Part shown: positions 10,366-22,182 of the stretch, piece by piece | How positions within the stretch are numbered: the first letter of the stretch is position 1 | Layout: the number at the start of each line of letters is the position of its first letter | Origin: Cytidiella melzeri | Lineage: Eukaryota > Basidiomycota > Agaricomycetes > Polyporales > Irpicaceae | Direction: 5' to 3' | Length of the DNA: 32,977 bases | Assembly: GCA_022592445.1 (NCBI GenBank) | Contig: JABYQR010000447.1 | Span: 1 to 32,977, forward strand | Position numbers and translations under genes: made by a program | Notes under the pieces: model-generated | Databases searched by the model: none | Told to the model about the DNA's origin: nothing | The model's input: the letters and a program-made list of their open reading frames with translations, nothing else

Positions 10366-11350
10366 TTACAAACGTGAAAGGGGCTTCAACTCGTCAACTG
10401 GCTGAGCAGTGGATGGGCGAAGTAGCTGGAGCTGTTCCTCCTTGTCGAGGCCCATTCTACCTCGCCAAAACGAGGGACAGAGCGGTGGTGTTGAGGTGAC
10501 AGAGAACGGCCTGGACGCTGATGCTTCTCGAAGGGACATGATGCTCTCAAGCACTTCGGGAACATGAGACGGGGTGAGGTGACCTAGCCTATTGATCACG
10601 AGTAATCAGTCGCAAAACACGAAGGAGTGGTGAATGTCGTTCAGATACCATTCTCCGTAAGGAAAGACGAGAACGTTTGCAGCATATCTCGAAGCATATT
10701 GTGAGAATTTGAGACTTCAAGGCAAGAGTGGAGAACGAAGCTTACTTGTGACCGCCTACGTGCCCGACGCCTCCGACTTTCACGATTTGTTGCAGAGAAC
10801 GACGTTGGACCTCTTCACAAAGCGCGTCGAAAACGGCACCGCCTGTATCTCCGCATCTACAGTCACGCTGCCCATGGGTGCAGACATATAGATGTATGAC
10901 TTCGTCCTGCTGCTTGGCACTGCCAACTGACCGAGACAACGTCTCCGCGCCAGGTGGAGAAGCGTGCTTGCGAAGCTTTGCGGCAACGCTCTCAACGTTC
11001 TGGAGATTAATCTCCGGGACGTCAAGTGCGCTGTTGTATGCAGAGAACGCAACTGCAGAGTAGCGTTCTCCTTCGCCCATGCTCCATTCGGGTATAGCAT
11101 CCACAGACGAGGATGTATCCGAGTGTGGTGTCCAGACCAGATTGACCAGTCCACCCCATCTGCTGGCATGCAGCTGCAGAGTGCGCTGAAGTTTTGAGGG
11201 TACCTTGCCAGGGAACGAATGTGGAGGGACGCGAGTATGGAGAAGTATGTATGAGGTGTGCGAAGCTACTGTCCCTACGAGCTCCTCTGTGGACGCCGTC
11301 GCGCGATGAACAATTCGCTGAGGCAGAGCTCGAAGTTGGGTGAACATCAT
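10366..11350 (-). CDS. AIM32: Aim32-like mitochondrial thioredoxin-like Fe-S protein (sucrase/ferredoxin-like family)
   Basis: Three exons on the minus strand (10746-11350, 10649-10687, 10366-10588) join in frame to give 288 residues, close to yeast Aim32. The start MMFTQLRALPQRIVHRATAS is Arg-rich without acidic residues, as in a mitochondrial presequence. The domain is the thioredoxin-like, ferredoxin-type fold of the sucrase/ferredoxin-like family. It shows the cysteine motif CTHGQRDCRCGDTGG and the downstream HVGGHKYAANVLVFPYGEW. In Aim32 two Cys and two His spaced by four residues bind a 2Fe-2S cluster, and the protein takes part in mitochondrial redox quality control; the matching residues are present here. 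Introns have standard GTAAGC/GTATCT donors. The TAA stop overlaps a GTAAGT-like word, so a further 3' exon is possible but not needed. The open frame continues upstream of the chosen Met without a presequence-like start. Confidence 0.87.
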
Positions 11351-12593
11351 CGCCGAAGCATAAATCTTGCTTGTCGACGTTCTCCAGGCAATCTCGAGAG
11401 TTGGCGAGTGTACAAAGTTAATGACGCAAGCCGGACGGCAGCCAGCCGATCCAAGTGTGACGAAACGCGACAAGAATGTCACTGTGTGATGTAACGCGTC
11501 AGCATCACGGCGCCCGGCCCTGCACTTTACAAGACTTACCCTGCACCTTGTATCGGCCCTAGAGTTGTGTATATGGCGCCGCATTGGTCCTCAGTATTGC
11601 TGAGGGAGGCTGCAAGGTGTGCCTGGCCCATGGAAGTGTGTGGGGGCTGTATTCCGTACCCCTACACGGATAATCTGAAGGAGTTTACTTCTAACGGGAT
11701 GGAATGGTTGCGCACCGGGAGGTCCGTCTACTCAAGTCGTTTGTTGTCGTGATTCGGGACCACTAGTGGCTTGAAGCAAAGTGCTGTACCTACCAATGGA
11801 CTATCAAGCGGTATGGCTTGTTAATGCAAATCGTTCCTCGAGCAAATCATACTTACATACAGATGTCGTACAATAATCACCGACCTGCACGCAAGGCGTA
11901 GCCTCACACTGGGGTCGTGCTTCGGATGACGGTTCCGACTGTACTCGTGTAGGGGACGTGGCTCAGGCATTCACGCAAAACACGCCTGGCGCTCACCAAC
12001 ATGAGAGGACACTCCTTGTCAATGCTCACCCCCACTTTTCGAACCCCCTTTGTAGTGTCTCTTGATGAAACAGAATCCTTCAGGGCCCTAGCATGTAAGT
12101 CCGCAGAACTTTGGAATGGGGGGCGACCCTGGTGCGCCGCGGGTTTTGCAAGCAGCTCGACTGACCGGAGTTGATACGTTGAAGCGCGAGTCCTCTGAAA
12201 GTCTACAGCCTTTTACCTTTTTCGTTGCACGCTTGCCATAGCCACTAACACCGCGAGTTGCGATGGCCCAGACATTACGGTCAGCGACGACCTGGCGACC
12301 GCAAGACGACTTGGAGGGGTGCGTACTTGACCACATCGCGTGTTGTACGTGCTTGAACTGAGTATACGCTGCCTCTCATGATCACTGATTTGTCAGCTGT
12401 GACATAGTGCACTTTGTCCGAGTCTTGACGCTGACGGGCTCTGGAATTTATTGATGGCTAGGCCGCGCTTGGTTCGCACTTTGCCGGGCGTGGTCTAGAA
12501 TCTGTTTCGTGGTATATTGTCATTTTATTCTCGTATCAGTCTCCTACATTCACCATCGACCGTTGCAGCCAACAGCCACCACCACCGTTGTCT
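11351..12593. other. Divergent intergenic region, no gene seen
   Basis: This 1.24 kb lies between two divergently transcribed genes and should hold both promoters. Open frames here (for example 11567-11752 plus and 12088-12336 minus) lack domains and look random. Confidence 0.5.
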
Positions 12594-13308
12594 ATGCCTT
12601 CGTATGCCGCCGCACCCTCCCCGTCGTCATCACCGACAATGTCCACTGTGCTGTCCACCAACATCATAAGCACCAACGCCCGCCAATGCCCACGCGCAAA
12701 CTCATTTGTAGGCTCCCCAGTAGTCGACTCTTACCTCGAACACACCCACCTTCGAAAGCTCGCAGAAGGAGTTCTCGATATACCAGAGTCTGAGGACAGA
12801 TTCTTCACTCTAGCCAAACCCGCAGATAGTGCTATATTGCCCCTACCCCGGTGGCTATCCGAGATCTACGTCCTAAAGTGGGCGAACCCGACTAGGATCG
12901 GTGGAGGTGCTGGGGCAGCTTACTCTCTCGACGTTGTCGCTGGAGAGCCAGGGAGAGCACGGACAAGGCATCTCTACATAACCTACATGGATGAGGCAGG
13001 GCCTAGCCGCTGCCGCGTAGCGCTTGCGAAAGCAATTCAGCAACTTGGGCCGATCCTCTACACGGCGGAAGAGGACGCTCGACGTGTGAGTCCCCCATTC
13101 TTCTGCTCGTGGGCTATTTTTGTCCCCTCGACGTCCTGTATCTGATCGTCATGTGTCCGTCGCGCAGAGCAAAACAGTGCGCGAGGTGCGACACGGCGAA
13201 CTGTGGCCTCCTGGACCACACCGCCTCAATGGCGGAGATATGAGCAGGGATATGGACGTTGACATGGACCTGGGCATGACTGCCATGCCAGTACCTGCTG
13301 CTGCATGA
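12594..13308 (+). CDS. Unrecognised basidiomycete protein, two exons, 210 residues
   Basis: Exon 1 (12594-13085) starts at ATG and ends at a GTGAGT donor. An 82-bp intron ends in CGCGCAG, and exon 2 (13168-13308) follows in phase 0 to a TGA. The first 45 residues are Ser/Pro/Ala/Thr-rich and probably disordered. Residues of about 50-165 form a compact mixed domain (LAEGVLDIPESEDRFFTLAK, LPRWLSEIYVLKWANPTR, RTRHLYITYMDEAGPSRCRV). The C terminus is low-complexity with Met/Asp repeats (DMSRDMDVDMDLGMTAM). No signal peptide or membrane segment is visible. I recognise no family. The clean splice sites and phase, together with GC-rich codon use, support a real gene. Confidence 0.68.
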
Positions 13309-13895
13309 GAATGCTGATGTCAGGACCCGTTTGTCTCTTCACACCACCATTCACTGGACTAATGACATACCGCGATTTCTACAGGACTCTTACGACTCCC
13401 ATACGTCGATGCTCGAAAGGTAGAGTCGCCTGCGCCGTCTCGCCTACATATACACAGATGGCGCATTCGCGTACGGCCTCACATGCACTTTATATCACCT
13501 GCGATACCCGGGACTCTCCAGCATGATTTCGCACATTTCCGTATGCATGCACAAAACGTCTCAAGATGAGCTCGGAGCTTTTGTATTTTTGTCCCTGTTG
13601 TCTTCAAGGCGCGACTCGTGGAGTCAGTTCCCCTTCTACTATCCTCATCGGGCACGTCTTCACCGTACCGTATTCTCTTTCCCTTTTTCCTATATACCGT
13701 ATGTAGATAGTAGGCTCCTTTTTTGCCCTCGTCCACTACACTCGTCCTTGTTCTCTCCCACATCTCGCAGTCTCATTAGCATCTAGGATATCATTCATGT
13801 CATGTATTTTTCGTACCACCGTCATGGACATTCAAGCTTTTAAGGCTCCTCTTGCCAGCGTTCTCTATCGATCAATTCGTGTCCGCAATGCCCTT
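13309..13895. other. Intergenic region, no gene seen
   Basis: This is 3' flanking sequence of the preceding gene, with pyrimidine-rich stretches around 13640-13770. Nothing else is supported. Confidence 0.45.
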
Positions 13896-14319
13896 ACCGC
13901 TCCGAATCAAGCCGACGTAGGCCTCAGGCCTCAGGGTTGGAGGGGCGCAGTCTGACGTTACGCCCGAAAGATGAAGAAAGTCGACGTCTAGTTCTCACGC
14001 GCAGGTCAACAAGATAGTCTCGGCCTGCCTGGACACTGAGTCCAGTCACGCACACATACAGATAAAACCAGGAGACCAGCGCTGCTCTCCAAGCTCTGCG
14101 ATTTTTTCTTGGTTCCAATCCTCCAAGGCCAATCCTTACCCGGCCCAGTTCAAGGTTCGAGGGCACGAAAGGGTTTGGTCGTCGGACGCCAGCGCATGTC
14201 AAATCTATCACAGGGATGAGAAACATGTGTATGGGGAAAGTTTCCAATATGCCGGTATGTGATCAGGTTCTCGGCCGGTCCCTGAGGCCTAAGGCCTGAG
14301 CTTGGCTTTTTGGAGCGGT
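13896..14319. mobile_element. MITE-like element with about 40-bp imperfect terminal inverted repeats
   Basis: The left end (13896-13936) starts ACCGCTCC and finishes AGGCCTCAGGCCTCAGGG. The right end (14280-14319) is its imperfect reverse complement, CCCTGAGGCCTAAGGCCTGA finishing GGAGCGGT. The outer 8 bp match exactly and the inner 18 bp match with one mismatch. The 424-bp body has no transposase. A clean target-site duplication is not visible, so the class is unknown and this could be a chance or degenerate palindrome. Confidence 0.55.
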
Positions 14320-15549
14320 TGCTTTTCGCTTCTAACCCCCATTCGAGGATCGTTCAACGACGGCGATTGCGAAGCGTTCGAGCGCGGTTTGTAGAGCGCG
14401 CATCGCCTCACATTATGGCACCTGGTGAGTGGTTGACGAAGCTAGAACGACATTGCACGAGATGAGAGGTTGGTCTGGACGTGTGATTGCCCCTCTCCAC
14501 AAGCGGGAGACTTGACGGTAACTGCGTTCTGTGAGCGACCAGATCTTGACCACGAGACGTCATTGCATGGCGATCTTGTTGTTCTTCGCACAGAAATAAT
14601 TTGTCGGCAGAGACGATAAGATCAAAGTCCGCTCTAGAACCAGTGGTCGGCGGGCAGTTTCAAAGACTGGTCAAAAGTGGCTTGCCGAGGTGTGGTGCTC
14701 GTCCTCACCATGCAGACAGAGAGAAACTCTAATCCGCCACCGTGCGACCATTCTGGCGACACCAGGAATGCTTTGAAGACGTCTAAGGCTGACAGCAGAG
14801 TGTGACACTTGCGAGGAGGTTTCACCGACAATCGCAATATGTTGTTTGTATGTTGGTTCTTATCTGTAACCAATAGTGGGTGGTGTTTGCGCTCCTCGAA
14901 CCTAGTAGCACGCGTCATGTTGTTCTTGCGCCGTCGGCTGAGCATATCGTTGTCTTCGTCGGAGTGACAACACTACGACGCAGACGATCATATGCCGAAC
15001 AGGAACAAAGTTAGAAAACGAGGACCTGTGTGGCACGAGTCAACCTTTGTGTGGTAAGAACTCTGTTATCCCTTACTACGTCTGAGTGCAGAGATAAACC
15101 GTCGAATGTCTTGCCGCAATGAAGTCTGCAGTGGAAATTCTGTGTTTTTTGTAGTTCAGCCGCCGGTAGGAGGTATACAGTTCGCGTTGCGGGCCGAGCA
15201 CTGTGAGACGTGAGACCTGTGCTAGTGTGAAATATTGCAAGCCAGTGATAGCAGTGAGAAAGGTCGAGCATACTTGCTTATTGTTCCAGTGTGTGCAATG
15301 ACCGTGCAGTATGTATTTTACGAGTGCGCTGAGGGCCTGAACCTGCAAGATTGATGGCACGAAACGAGTAAGGAAAGATGAAGTACGTACCACTTCAAGA
15401 GCGGATGACAGCTTGCGGGCGCTCCGGCATTAGCGTCATCCGAGGTGAGTAATAACCGGTGGAGAAGGCAGTTCAATGTTCGTGTTGACGTATATGTACC
15501 ACCAGAGTACCACAGAAATGCCAGCCGCGGTCCTTGTCTTCTTACCCTC
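14320..15549. other. Intergenic region upstream of the membrane-protein gene
   Basis: Short frames occur on both strands (for example 14634-14945 minus, 15076-15393 minus) without recognisable domains. It should contain the promoter of the gene starting at 15550. No other feature is supported. Confidence 0.45.
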
Positions 15550-18500
15550 ATGTCTGAAGTCAAACACAGCCCGACGGTGGGCATCGAAAAGCCGTCGCCG
15601 ACTGCGACAGCAGCGACCGCAGAGCAGAGCAAGAAGACCAGCATTCTCGACAACCTTCCGCCATGGATCACAACCAACTTGAAGTCGAGGAGGAGCCAGA
15701 AGATATGGCTTAGGTGCTGGGTGGCTTCATGGGTGGCCTTTCTCATCATTCTTCCAAATGCGTCTCTCAACGTTCTCGGAAACGCGTACGTCTAAGCATC
15801 CACGCGGTGGTAGAAATCATGATACTTAACATAGCTGCTGCTGAAAGTGCATTTTTTGCGCTACTGGGGAGCTTGATGGTTCCTGCCAATATGCCAGTGC
15901 AACTTTTCATCTTTGTGAGTCCGTCACCACGTCCCAGTGCAAGTTCAAACTCATTGTTCGTAGGTTTTAACAACGATGATAGTCGGAATGTGTATGGGAT
16001 GGGCTTTGGGTGCTGCCGCCATGCGTGGCGCCCTAGCGGCGCGTAATCAAGTGGTGCTACAGGCGGAGCTACAGAGAGAAGCTCAAAGGTATGTTGATTC
16101 AAATGTTAAACATGCGTGGAATTGTTACTCTGTGCAGCGATACGGCGTCAACGGAGCCGACGACAATTCTCATCTTCAGCTGATTCTTAATCAGACATGG
16201 CACTGATGTTTACGAACAGTACCGCCGGTCTAGCCAATCCTGAAGCTTTGTTCAGAGCTGATATCTTTGCAGGAAGGTTTTTGGACGCACGGTGCGCAAT
16301 GAGTTTGCTTCTCCTTCATAGCTGCTAAAGATTTCCGTCAAGGTCCTCCGTGGTCTTTGGTGTATTTCTCGGGTTTGGGTCGTTCTTATTCGCACTTATT
16401 CGCGCCTATGCCCCAAAGCTCACTCTGATGTCTGTATTCGGAACGATCGCCATTGACATTTTCTGCGTTAGTACCTGCCTCCCTACTACTTATGCTTGTG
16501 CAACTTAACACCCCTTTACAGAGCTACGGACCCCTCTTCCCCTTCGCTCAATATACCATCCTCAATTCACTCCTTACATCCGTCGCATGCTACATCGCCA
16601 TTGGCATAGTTGTCATTTTGTTCATATTCCCGGAGTCAGCGAATCATGCCGCACTTGTCACTGCAACTGCACTCACGGGTAAACTGAAGGGACTCGTTGA
16701 TACCCAAGCGAAGATTCTGGAGGCTACACCCGAGGATCTTGCTCCTGGGAAACCCATACCAAGCGCTCTTCAGGCAGGAATAGTGGGCATGCTGGCCCAA
16801 ATTCAGGGATGTAAGTATAGTTACTTGCGTGAATTGTCCAAGGACTGAGTAGTGTTTGACTGGTGGTCTGCAGTCGCTGCAGGTACTGCGTTCATTGGAG
16901 CCGAATTCAGCTGGGGCAAGTGGAACGCCGAAGATGTCACCGGCCTACAACGACCTTTGACGACAATCATCAGTCGCATGGGTACGTTTGTGTGTTTATC
17001 ACAATCTATCAAACGCTTCTTGAATAGCTTTTGTGCAGCTGCATTGCAGAGTTTTACCAAGCTCGTTGGCCAACAAGCTCAACGGAACGTGTCAGCCGCT
17101 CCTTCCACCGCCCCTTCCGAGGACGGTGCAGAGAGCACCGTCAATGATCCTGCGGCAGGCGATACATATTTGCTCAGGCAGTTCCGTGAACGTAATACTG
17201 CTGCTGAGGCAGCCCACAACATCCGCATTCAGGATGTTCTGCCCTCTGTGGCCGAATCCACTGTAGACCTGCGAGGTGCGTGCTCCGAAGGTCTCGCAGC
17301 AGCTCAGGCGCTCCTCGAGGGGATCAACACTCGGCGGTATGCTCGTCGCGGACCCAAGGAAAGTGAACAGCAGCTGAAGGATCTCGACGTTGCTGTCGAG
17401 CGCCTTCAGGCTGCACTTGTGGAATTTAAAGCAGACAAACGTCTCTTGATCTTGCAGCCGTTTGAGAGTCTCGTCGACGCCGCAAGAACCGATCACAAAG
17501 GTCCTTTCCCGCTTCGAGGACTGTACACAGCCTATGTCTTTGCAGCAAACTTGATTGTACTCGCACAGGCCATTGAGCAATACATGGTGTATGTTCAAGC
17601 CATCGCGTCGAAACGAAGAAAGAACAGGCTTTGGGCGCCAGGCGGCTTACGCGCGATTGTCAAGGCTTTAAGATCAAAGGGAGACGCTACTGACCAGGCA
17701 GCTGGAGAGGACCATGAGCCACCGGTTGAGAAGGAGATTCGCAAGGAAGAAGCGCCGTATAGTGAGTGTGTATGAGAATGAAATATGCATCTGCTCATGC
17801 GAGCTGACGATATACCGTAGAACGTGATCCAGATAGTCGGCTACCAACTAATGTCTTTCAGCGGATTGCAAATGCCGTTCATCATTTGTATAAATGGTGT
17901 AAAACCCCGGAGGCTCTCGTAAGTTTCCCACCTTAGCCTAGAAACCTTTTATCTGAGGTTGATTCACTTGATCTAGTTTGTCTTCCGATTCGTCCTGGCT
18001 ACCATTCTACTATGGTTGCCCGCTGTGCTCAAAAGTAGTGCGAGTCAGTTGAATCTCTCAATCTTCGCATGTTGGGAAGCTCATACCCATTCTCAGGTTT
18101 TATATACACTCAGAAGGGACTTTGGTATGATTGAACATTCTCTTCTTGGCGAGTTAGCTGATGGACGGGGTAGGGCTTTGATTATGGCCCAAACTACCAT
18201 GAACATCTACGCGTCAGACCAGATTTTCAAGTACGTTGCTCTTGTGACTTGTGACAAGTCTATCTTTATGGTACTCATCCAGCTCATGGTTGCAGCCTCA
18301 TTACGCGGCTAGCCGGGACATTCGCCGGTGGCATTCTCGGTTTGGTCAGCTGGTACATTGGTAAGGAGATCCCTGATCACGCCGATGTAAACCTCACATA
18401 CATCGTTGTTTAGGGTCTGGAAGTGGCGGCGGCAATCCGTATGGTCTGGCTGCCATCGTTGGAGTGGTTTTAATTCCTGTCATATTCTTCCGGCTGTTCA

Positions 18501-19737
18501 CACCTCCAACATACCTTCCAGGTGTGTTGCTCGCCTTTGTGAGTAATGGGAATATATCTCATGTGAACGTTTATTGTATCTGATGCATTTGAACAGGCTA
18601 CCTGGGTTCTCATTGTAGGATATTCCTGGCTGGACAACCACATTCCTGTCTTTGGCAACCCGGGCACTGGATGGGGAATTGCCTGGAGGCGATGGACATT
18701 GGTCTCCATCGGTAAGCAGCTAAATGTGTTCAGATAGTTAAGAGGTGCTGATACTGTCCGTCGTTAGGCTCGGCTGCCTCGTTCATACTCATGATGCTTC
18801 CACCAAAGTCCGGACGCAAAGCCGTGAGGCTCCGTAACGCGTCCATCCTGGTGTCTCTATCGTCTTTGTACTCGGACATCATATCAATGTGGATCAGCTG
18901 CGAGGGCACGACGAATATCGAGAAGCCCAGGTCTACGACCGACTGGTTTGCTGAAGTTCGCGTGAAGATTGTCACCATCGCTACGCAGCTTCAAGCTTTG
19001 AAGCAGCAGACGGCTCTGGCGAAGTGGGAAGGCAGTGTTCGAGGGGTTTGGCCCATAGAGGAGTACATGAAGTTGGCGGATGAAGAGACGAGGATGATGG
19101 CGAACTTGGCGTTGGTGCGTTACAATCTGACATGCATCGTTGTGCTTCCCAGGTTGACCTCTCGTACGTTATAGCTGGGAAGTGCGCTGGCACAATTGGA
19201 TAACGAGACGCTGGCAAGGTTCTTGCGTCACACCGTAGTAGTGAACCCGAACTTCGTACGTCTCGCGTTTTTTGTGTGAAACGCTCCTCATCTATAATCG
19301 AGCGGGATTCCTTTTCACGCAGATTGCCGATGTCATGGCCACCTTCTCTCTAGTCTCGCAAGCACTCAGGACAGGCGAACCTTTACCTCAAGCGTTCCAC
19401 CAAAACCTCTTGGACAGACTGCAGTACCATGGCCGCGCTCGTTACGGATCGGGTGGACAGGATCATCCAGAGCGCGACTCTGCTCACAAGGCTCATCTGG
19501 AGTCTATCACCCAGCTCGAATACGTGTTTTACGCTTGTGCCATTGCTGCCGTTTACCAAATTCTTGATGTGAGTGTTCTACCGATCGTACCATGATTCTT
19601 CTCACTTAAAGAAACGTTTTCCGCAGGGGCTCAACGAATGTCGAGCCATTGCGACGCGACTGTGTGGCGAGGTGCCGTTGCAGGGATGGGCACGCTGGAA
19701 GAACGATTACGACAGGACGTACGCGGGGTCGACCTGA
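15550..19737 (+). CDS. ArAE_2/DUF2421-type multispanning membrane protein (aromatic acid exporter-like)
   Basis: A long gene with roughly 15 short introns codes for about 1,000 residues. Exon 1 is 15550-15785; the last exon ends ARWKNDYDRTYAGST at a TGA (19735-19737). The N-terminal half carries a cluster of about six membrane helices (WVASWVAFLIILP, LTTMIVGMCMGWALGAAA, SSVVFGVFLGFGSFLFALI, AIGIVVILFIFPES), as in the ArAE_2_N region. A soluble middle (about 16660-17770) is helical and charged. A second helix cluster follows (FRFVLATILLWLPAVL, LAAIVGVVLIPVIFFRLF, TWVLIVGYSWL). Then comes the family signature GTGWGIAWRRWTLVSIG with LPPKSGRKAVRLRN, and an ArAE_2 C-terminal domain. Related fungal proteins include yeast Bre4; transport substrates are mostly unknown. 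Exon borders around 16089-16230 are unclear; elsewhere the frame runs through good splice sites, so the gene looks intact. Confidence 0.85.
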
Positions 19738-21131
19738 TAATTGTGTCGATAGATGCTTAATTTTCTTCCATACTGTACGTCCTCCCGTACTGGATACTAA
19801 TAGCACACTTTGGTTGCCTTGCGTTGTGGTCATGGGCACCTCTGGGTTGCGTGCAGTCGTGGAGATATCCGACTTCTTGTCAACATGGCTTTAGCTGAGC
19901 AAAGTCTCTGGGAACTGGGTCTGTCTCGTGAGTCGAGCTGACGAACACTGCGAACGTGATAAAAGTGTCCAATAGTCATAAGTATTACGCAAAACAATGC
20001 GCGTCGCTAATTTCTAGGTTCCGGATGCAAAACCAAGTTGGGGTCTGTTGTAATCGCAGGGTTTTGATGCGCGCACGGGAGGGAGGCTCGAATCATGGAA
20101 CACAATGTTGATAAAATAGCTACGAAAGTACAAGGATTTTATATTATTTTAGCAAAACGGATAAGATGAAAAGAGAGATCCGAAATGGGTAATCCGCGCG
20201 GAATGATAAAAGGCGGGAATTAAGACTGGCACTGTTCGATTCAAACGGAGATCGATCAGTGATCGTCGGGGTATGTACATTTTGGGGCATTTACAATCGG
20301 CGCCCAAATTGGAAAGCCGATCGCGTCCTGGTTCACTCGTCCTTGGCTGACAATACAGCCTGTCTTTTGCCCTTGAACCACCATCAACGCGACTATCGAC
20401 GACAACATTGTTGATTGCGCCACGCCCAATTAGCATAGGCCTGGTAGTTACACACGGTGAGTACAGAACTTTATATGTTGTGCAATCCGGAGCTTGAATT
20501 GCGCACTTTCTCAGCTTTGGCAACAGAGAGAGAGGGGGGTCCCAGGGGGGAACACCCTGGCAGGGTCCAAAGGCAGAGCCCTTGGTCGACGCGGCTGATG
20601 CCGCAACGACTGAATACTCTTCGTAGATACAGCATACATGTACTGTTACTCCTGTAGCTGTACACAAATAAAAATAGCTTTTCATTCAGTTACAAGTACA
20701 CTACAGATAATATTACCACCACTCTACAAAATCCACTGAACCCGACACTACATTTCAATTGAGACTGGAAGGGTACAAGAAATGCTTATGTAATTGTTTG
20801 AGCAAACAGTGTCAGTAGTGAGTCCAAAGGCAGGCGGCGGGAACAAATGGATGCAAACAAATTTGAGCTGAAACCCTAGAGATATAACAGGGTCCTATTC
20901 AGTTGTACTCGTACAGCATTTTGTACTTATATGAAACATATTGGTGTGTCAATTAGTCTGAATCCGAGAGCAAACCTCATACATCTTGATTACCATTGAG
21001 AAAAATCTAGTAGCATATAGACACCGGCACAGTGAGCATACTAGTAGGATCATCGCCACCTCAATAATCATAGTCTCGTTCCCAGACATTTAGAGGGAGA
21101 CACGGTTGCGGTGCTCCTACCATAAAAGGAG
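19738..21131. other. Gene-poor region before the first solo LTR
   Basis: No gene is supported. A minus frame at 20149-20685 lacks any domain and runs through the hairpin cluster at 20542-20604. AT-rich stretches lie near 20100-20150 and 20660-20720. Confidence 0.45.
20542..20604. repeat. Cluster of three GC-rich hairpins
   Basis: Three consecutive palindromes lie within 63 bp: CCAGGGGGGAACACCCTGG (20542-20560), CCAAAGGCAGAGCCCTTGG (20567-20585) and GCGGCTGATGCCGC (20591-20604). Similar hairpin clusters occur as dispersed repeats in many genomes, so this is probably a repeat copy. Its function is unknown. Confidence 0.6.
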
Positions 21132-21136
21132 ATTTT

Positions 21137-21925
21137 TGTTGCGGAGCGACTGCTGCTATACTGCTAAACCCTAAACAAGGGCAGAGAAGAGGAGGAGTGG
21201 AAGTGGAAGTGGATCTCCAACGACGACAACGAGGTCAAAGTCGATGATGAGCAGGCAAGCAGGCTCAGAGGCCGGATACTGGCAGTGCAAATGACGAAGT
21301 TAATATCAAGCTTATACTAGGTTACATTGAGTAACTCACCTGGCAGTGCAAATGACGAAGAGGTCAAGATGCAGAACCAGGGAGGGTAAGGGGTACTATA
21401 TATACTGTGTCTGGGTGGTCTGTGCACCAGTTCCCACACTAGGGACTGGAGTAACTGTGGGGCTGGAGTAACAATAGAACAATAAGGGACCAGGGTAACT
21501 GTCAAGGACCTGAGTAACTGTCAAGGACCAGGGTACATAGAACAATAGGACTAGAACAATAGACAATAGAACAATAGCATCAGGAACAATAGAACAATAG
21601 GAACTGGGGGAATCCCTAACAATAGACAAAAGACAATAGACGGAAGACAATAGGACAATAAGAACTGGGGGAATCCCTGGGGAATCCCTATCAATGGAAG
21701 TTGAACAATAGAACAATAGCCTAGGTTGATCTGGAACCGCTCCAGATTGAGTCTAGGGTTTGGGTCTGGACTATTGATAAATAAGGCAGGATGTCACGTG
21801 ACCCGGGTTAGGGTTAGGTCTGGTAACACTCCTAGCCGGAAAATAAGCGCTCTAGATAGGCGCCTAAGGCTGTAAACTTATGACATTGTTGGAAAAATCC
21901 GGTCTCTGTTGGACTATCCATGTCA
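21137..21925. mobile_element. Solo LTR, copy A (789 bp)
   Basis: The element starts TGTTGCGGAGCGACTGCTG and ends GGACTATCCATGTCA, so it has TG...CA termini. It is flanked by the 5-bp duplication ATTTT (21132-21136 and 21926-21930). It is clearly homologous to 26840-27598 in the same orientation. Inside are an ACTATATATACTG TATA-like word near 21397, tandem short repeats built on GAACAATAG and AAGGACC(T/A)G(A/G)GTAACTGTC, a CACGTG E-box at 21795-21800 and a telomere-like GGGTTAGGGTTAGG at 21805-21818. There is no reading frame. LTR identity is inferred from termini, duplication and size; the parent element is not in the window. Confidence 0.83.
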
Positions 21926-21961
21926 ATTTTTGGCAATGTGAGAAGTGTCTGAATTGAGATA

Positions 21962-22154
21962 CAGTGTTTTGCAGAATAAACTGGAATTAACAGTTTTTTG
22001 CAACTGTATTAGCACCAGATCAAATTCCCTTATTAGCATGTGACAGGTCACATTTGGTCACACTTTGTCAGCGGTTCCCATCATTTTCACCTTATAAGGC
22101 AGGTCTTGGAACACGCGCAAAAAATAGAATTCCAGTTTATTCTGCAAAACACTG
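21962..22154. mobile_element. Tc1/mariner-type MITE (193 bp)
   Basis: The ends are perfect 27-bp inverted repeats at 21962-21988 and 22128-22154, beginning CAGTGTTTTGCAGAATAAAC. The dinucleotide TA stands immediately outside both ends (21960-21961 and 22155-22156), as expected for Tc1/mariner insertion. The body is 139 bp, AT-rich and non-coding. Confidence 0.88.
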
Positions 22155-22182
22155 TAATGATGGCGCAGATTCAGGCTCCTAA

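Noticed and set aside
10780..11169. Minus-strand 129-residue frame
   Set aside because: It overlaps exon 1 of the Aim32-like gene in another frame and lacks any domain.
12088..12336. Minus-strand 82-residue frame in the divergent intergenic region
   Set aside because: No recognisable motif, no good splice context and no support beyond being open.
14150..14170. GGTTCGAGGG resembling a tRNA T-loop
   Set aside because: The flanking bases do not form a T-stem, and no acceptor or anticodon arm can be found.
17092..17598. Minus-strand 168-residue frame
   Set aside because: It is antisense to the soluble middle region of the ArAE_2-type gene, which has a continuous, family-consistent frame on the plus strand.
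20149..20685. Minus-strand 178-residue frame
   Set aside because: It runs through the GC hairpin cluster and AT-rich DNA, shows no domain, and its composition looks random.
21805..21818. True telomere or chromosome end
   Set aside because: Only about two TTAGGG units are present and the same motif sits inside both LTR copies, so it is part of the element.
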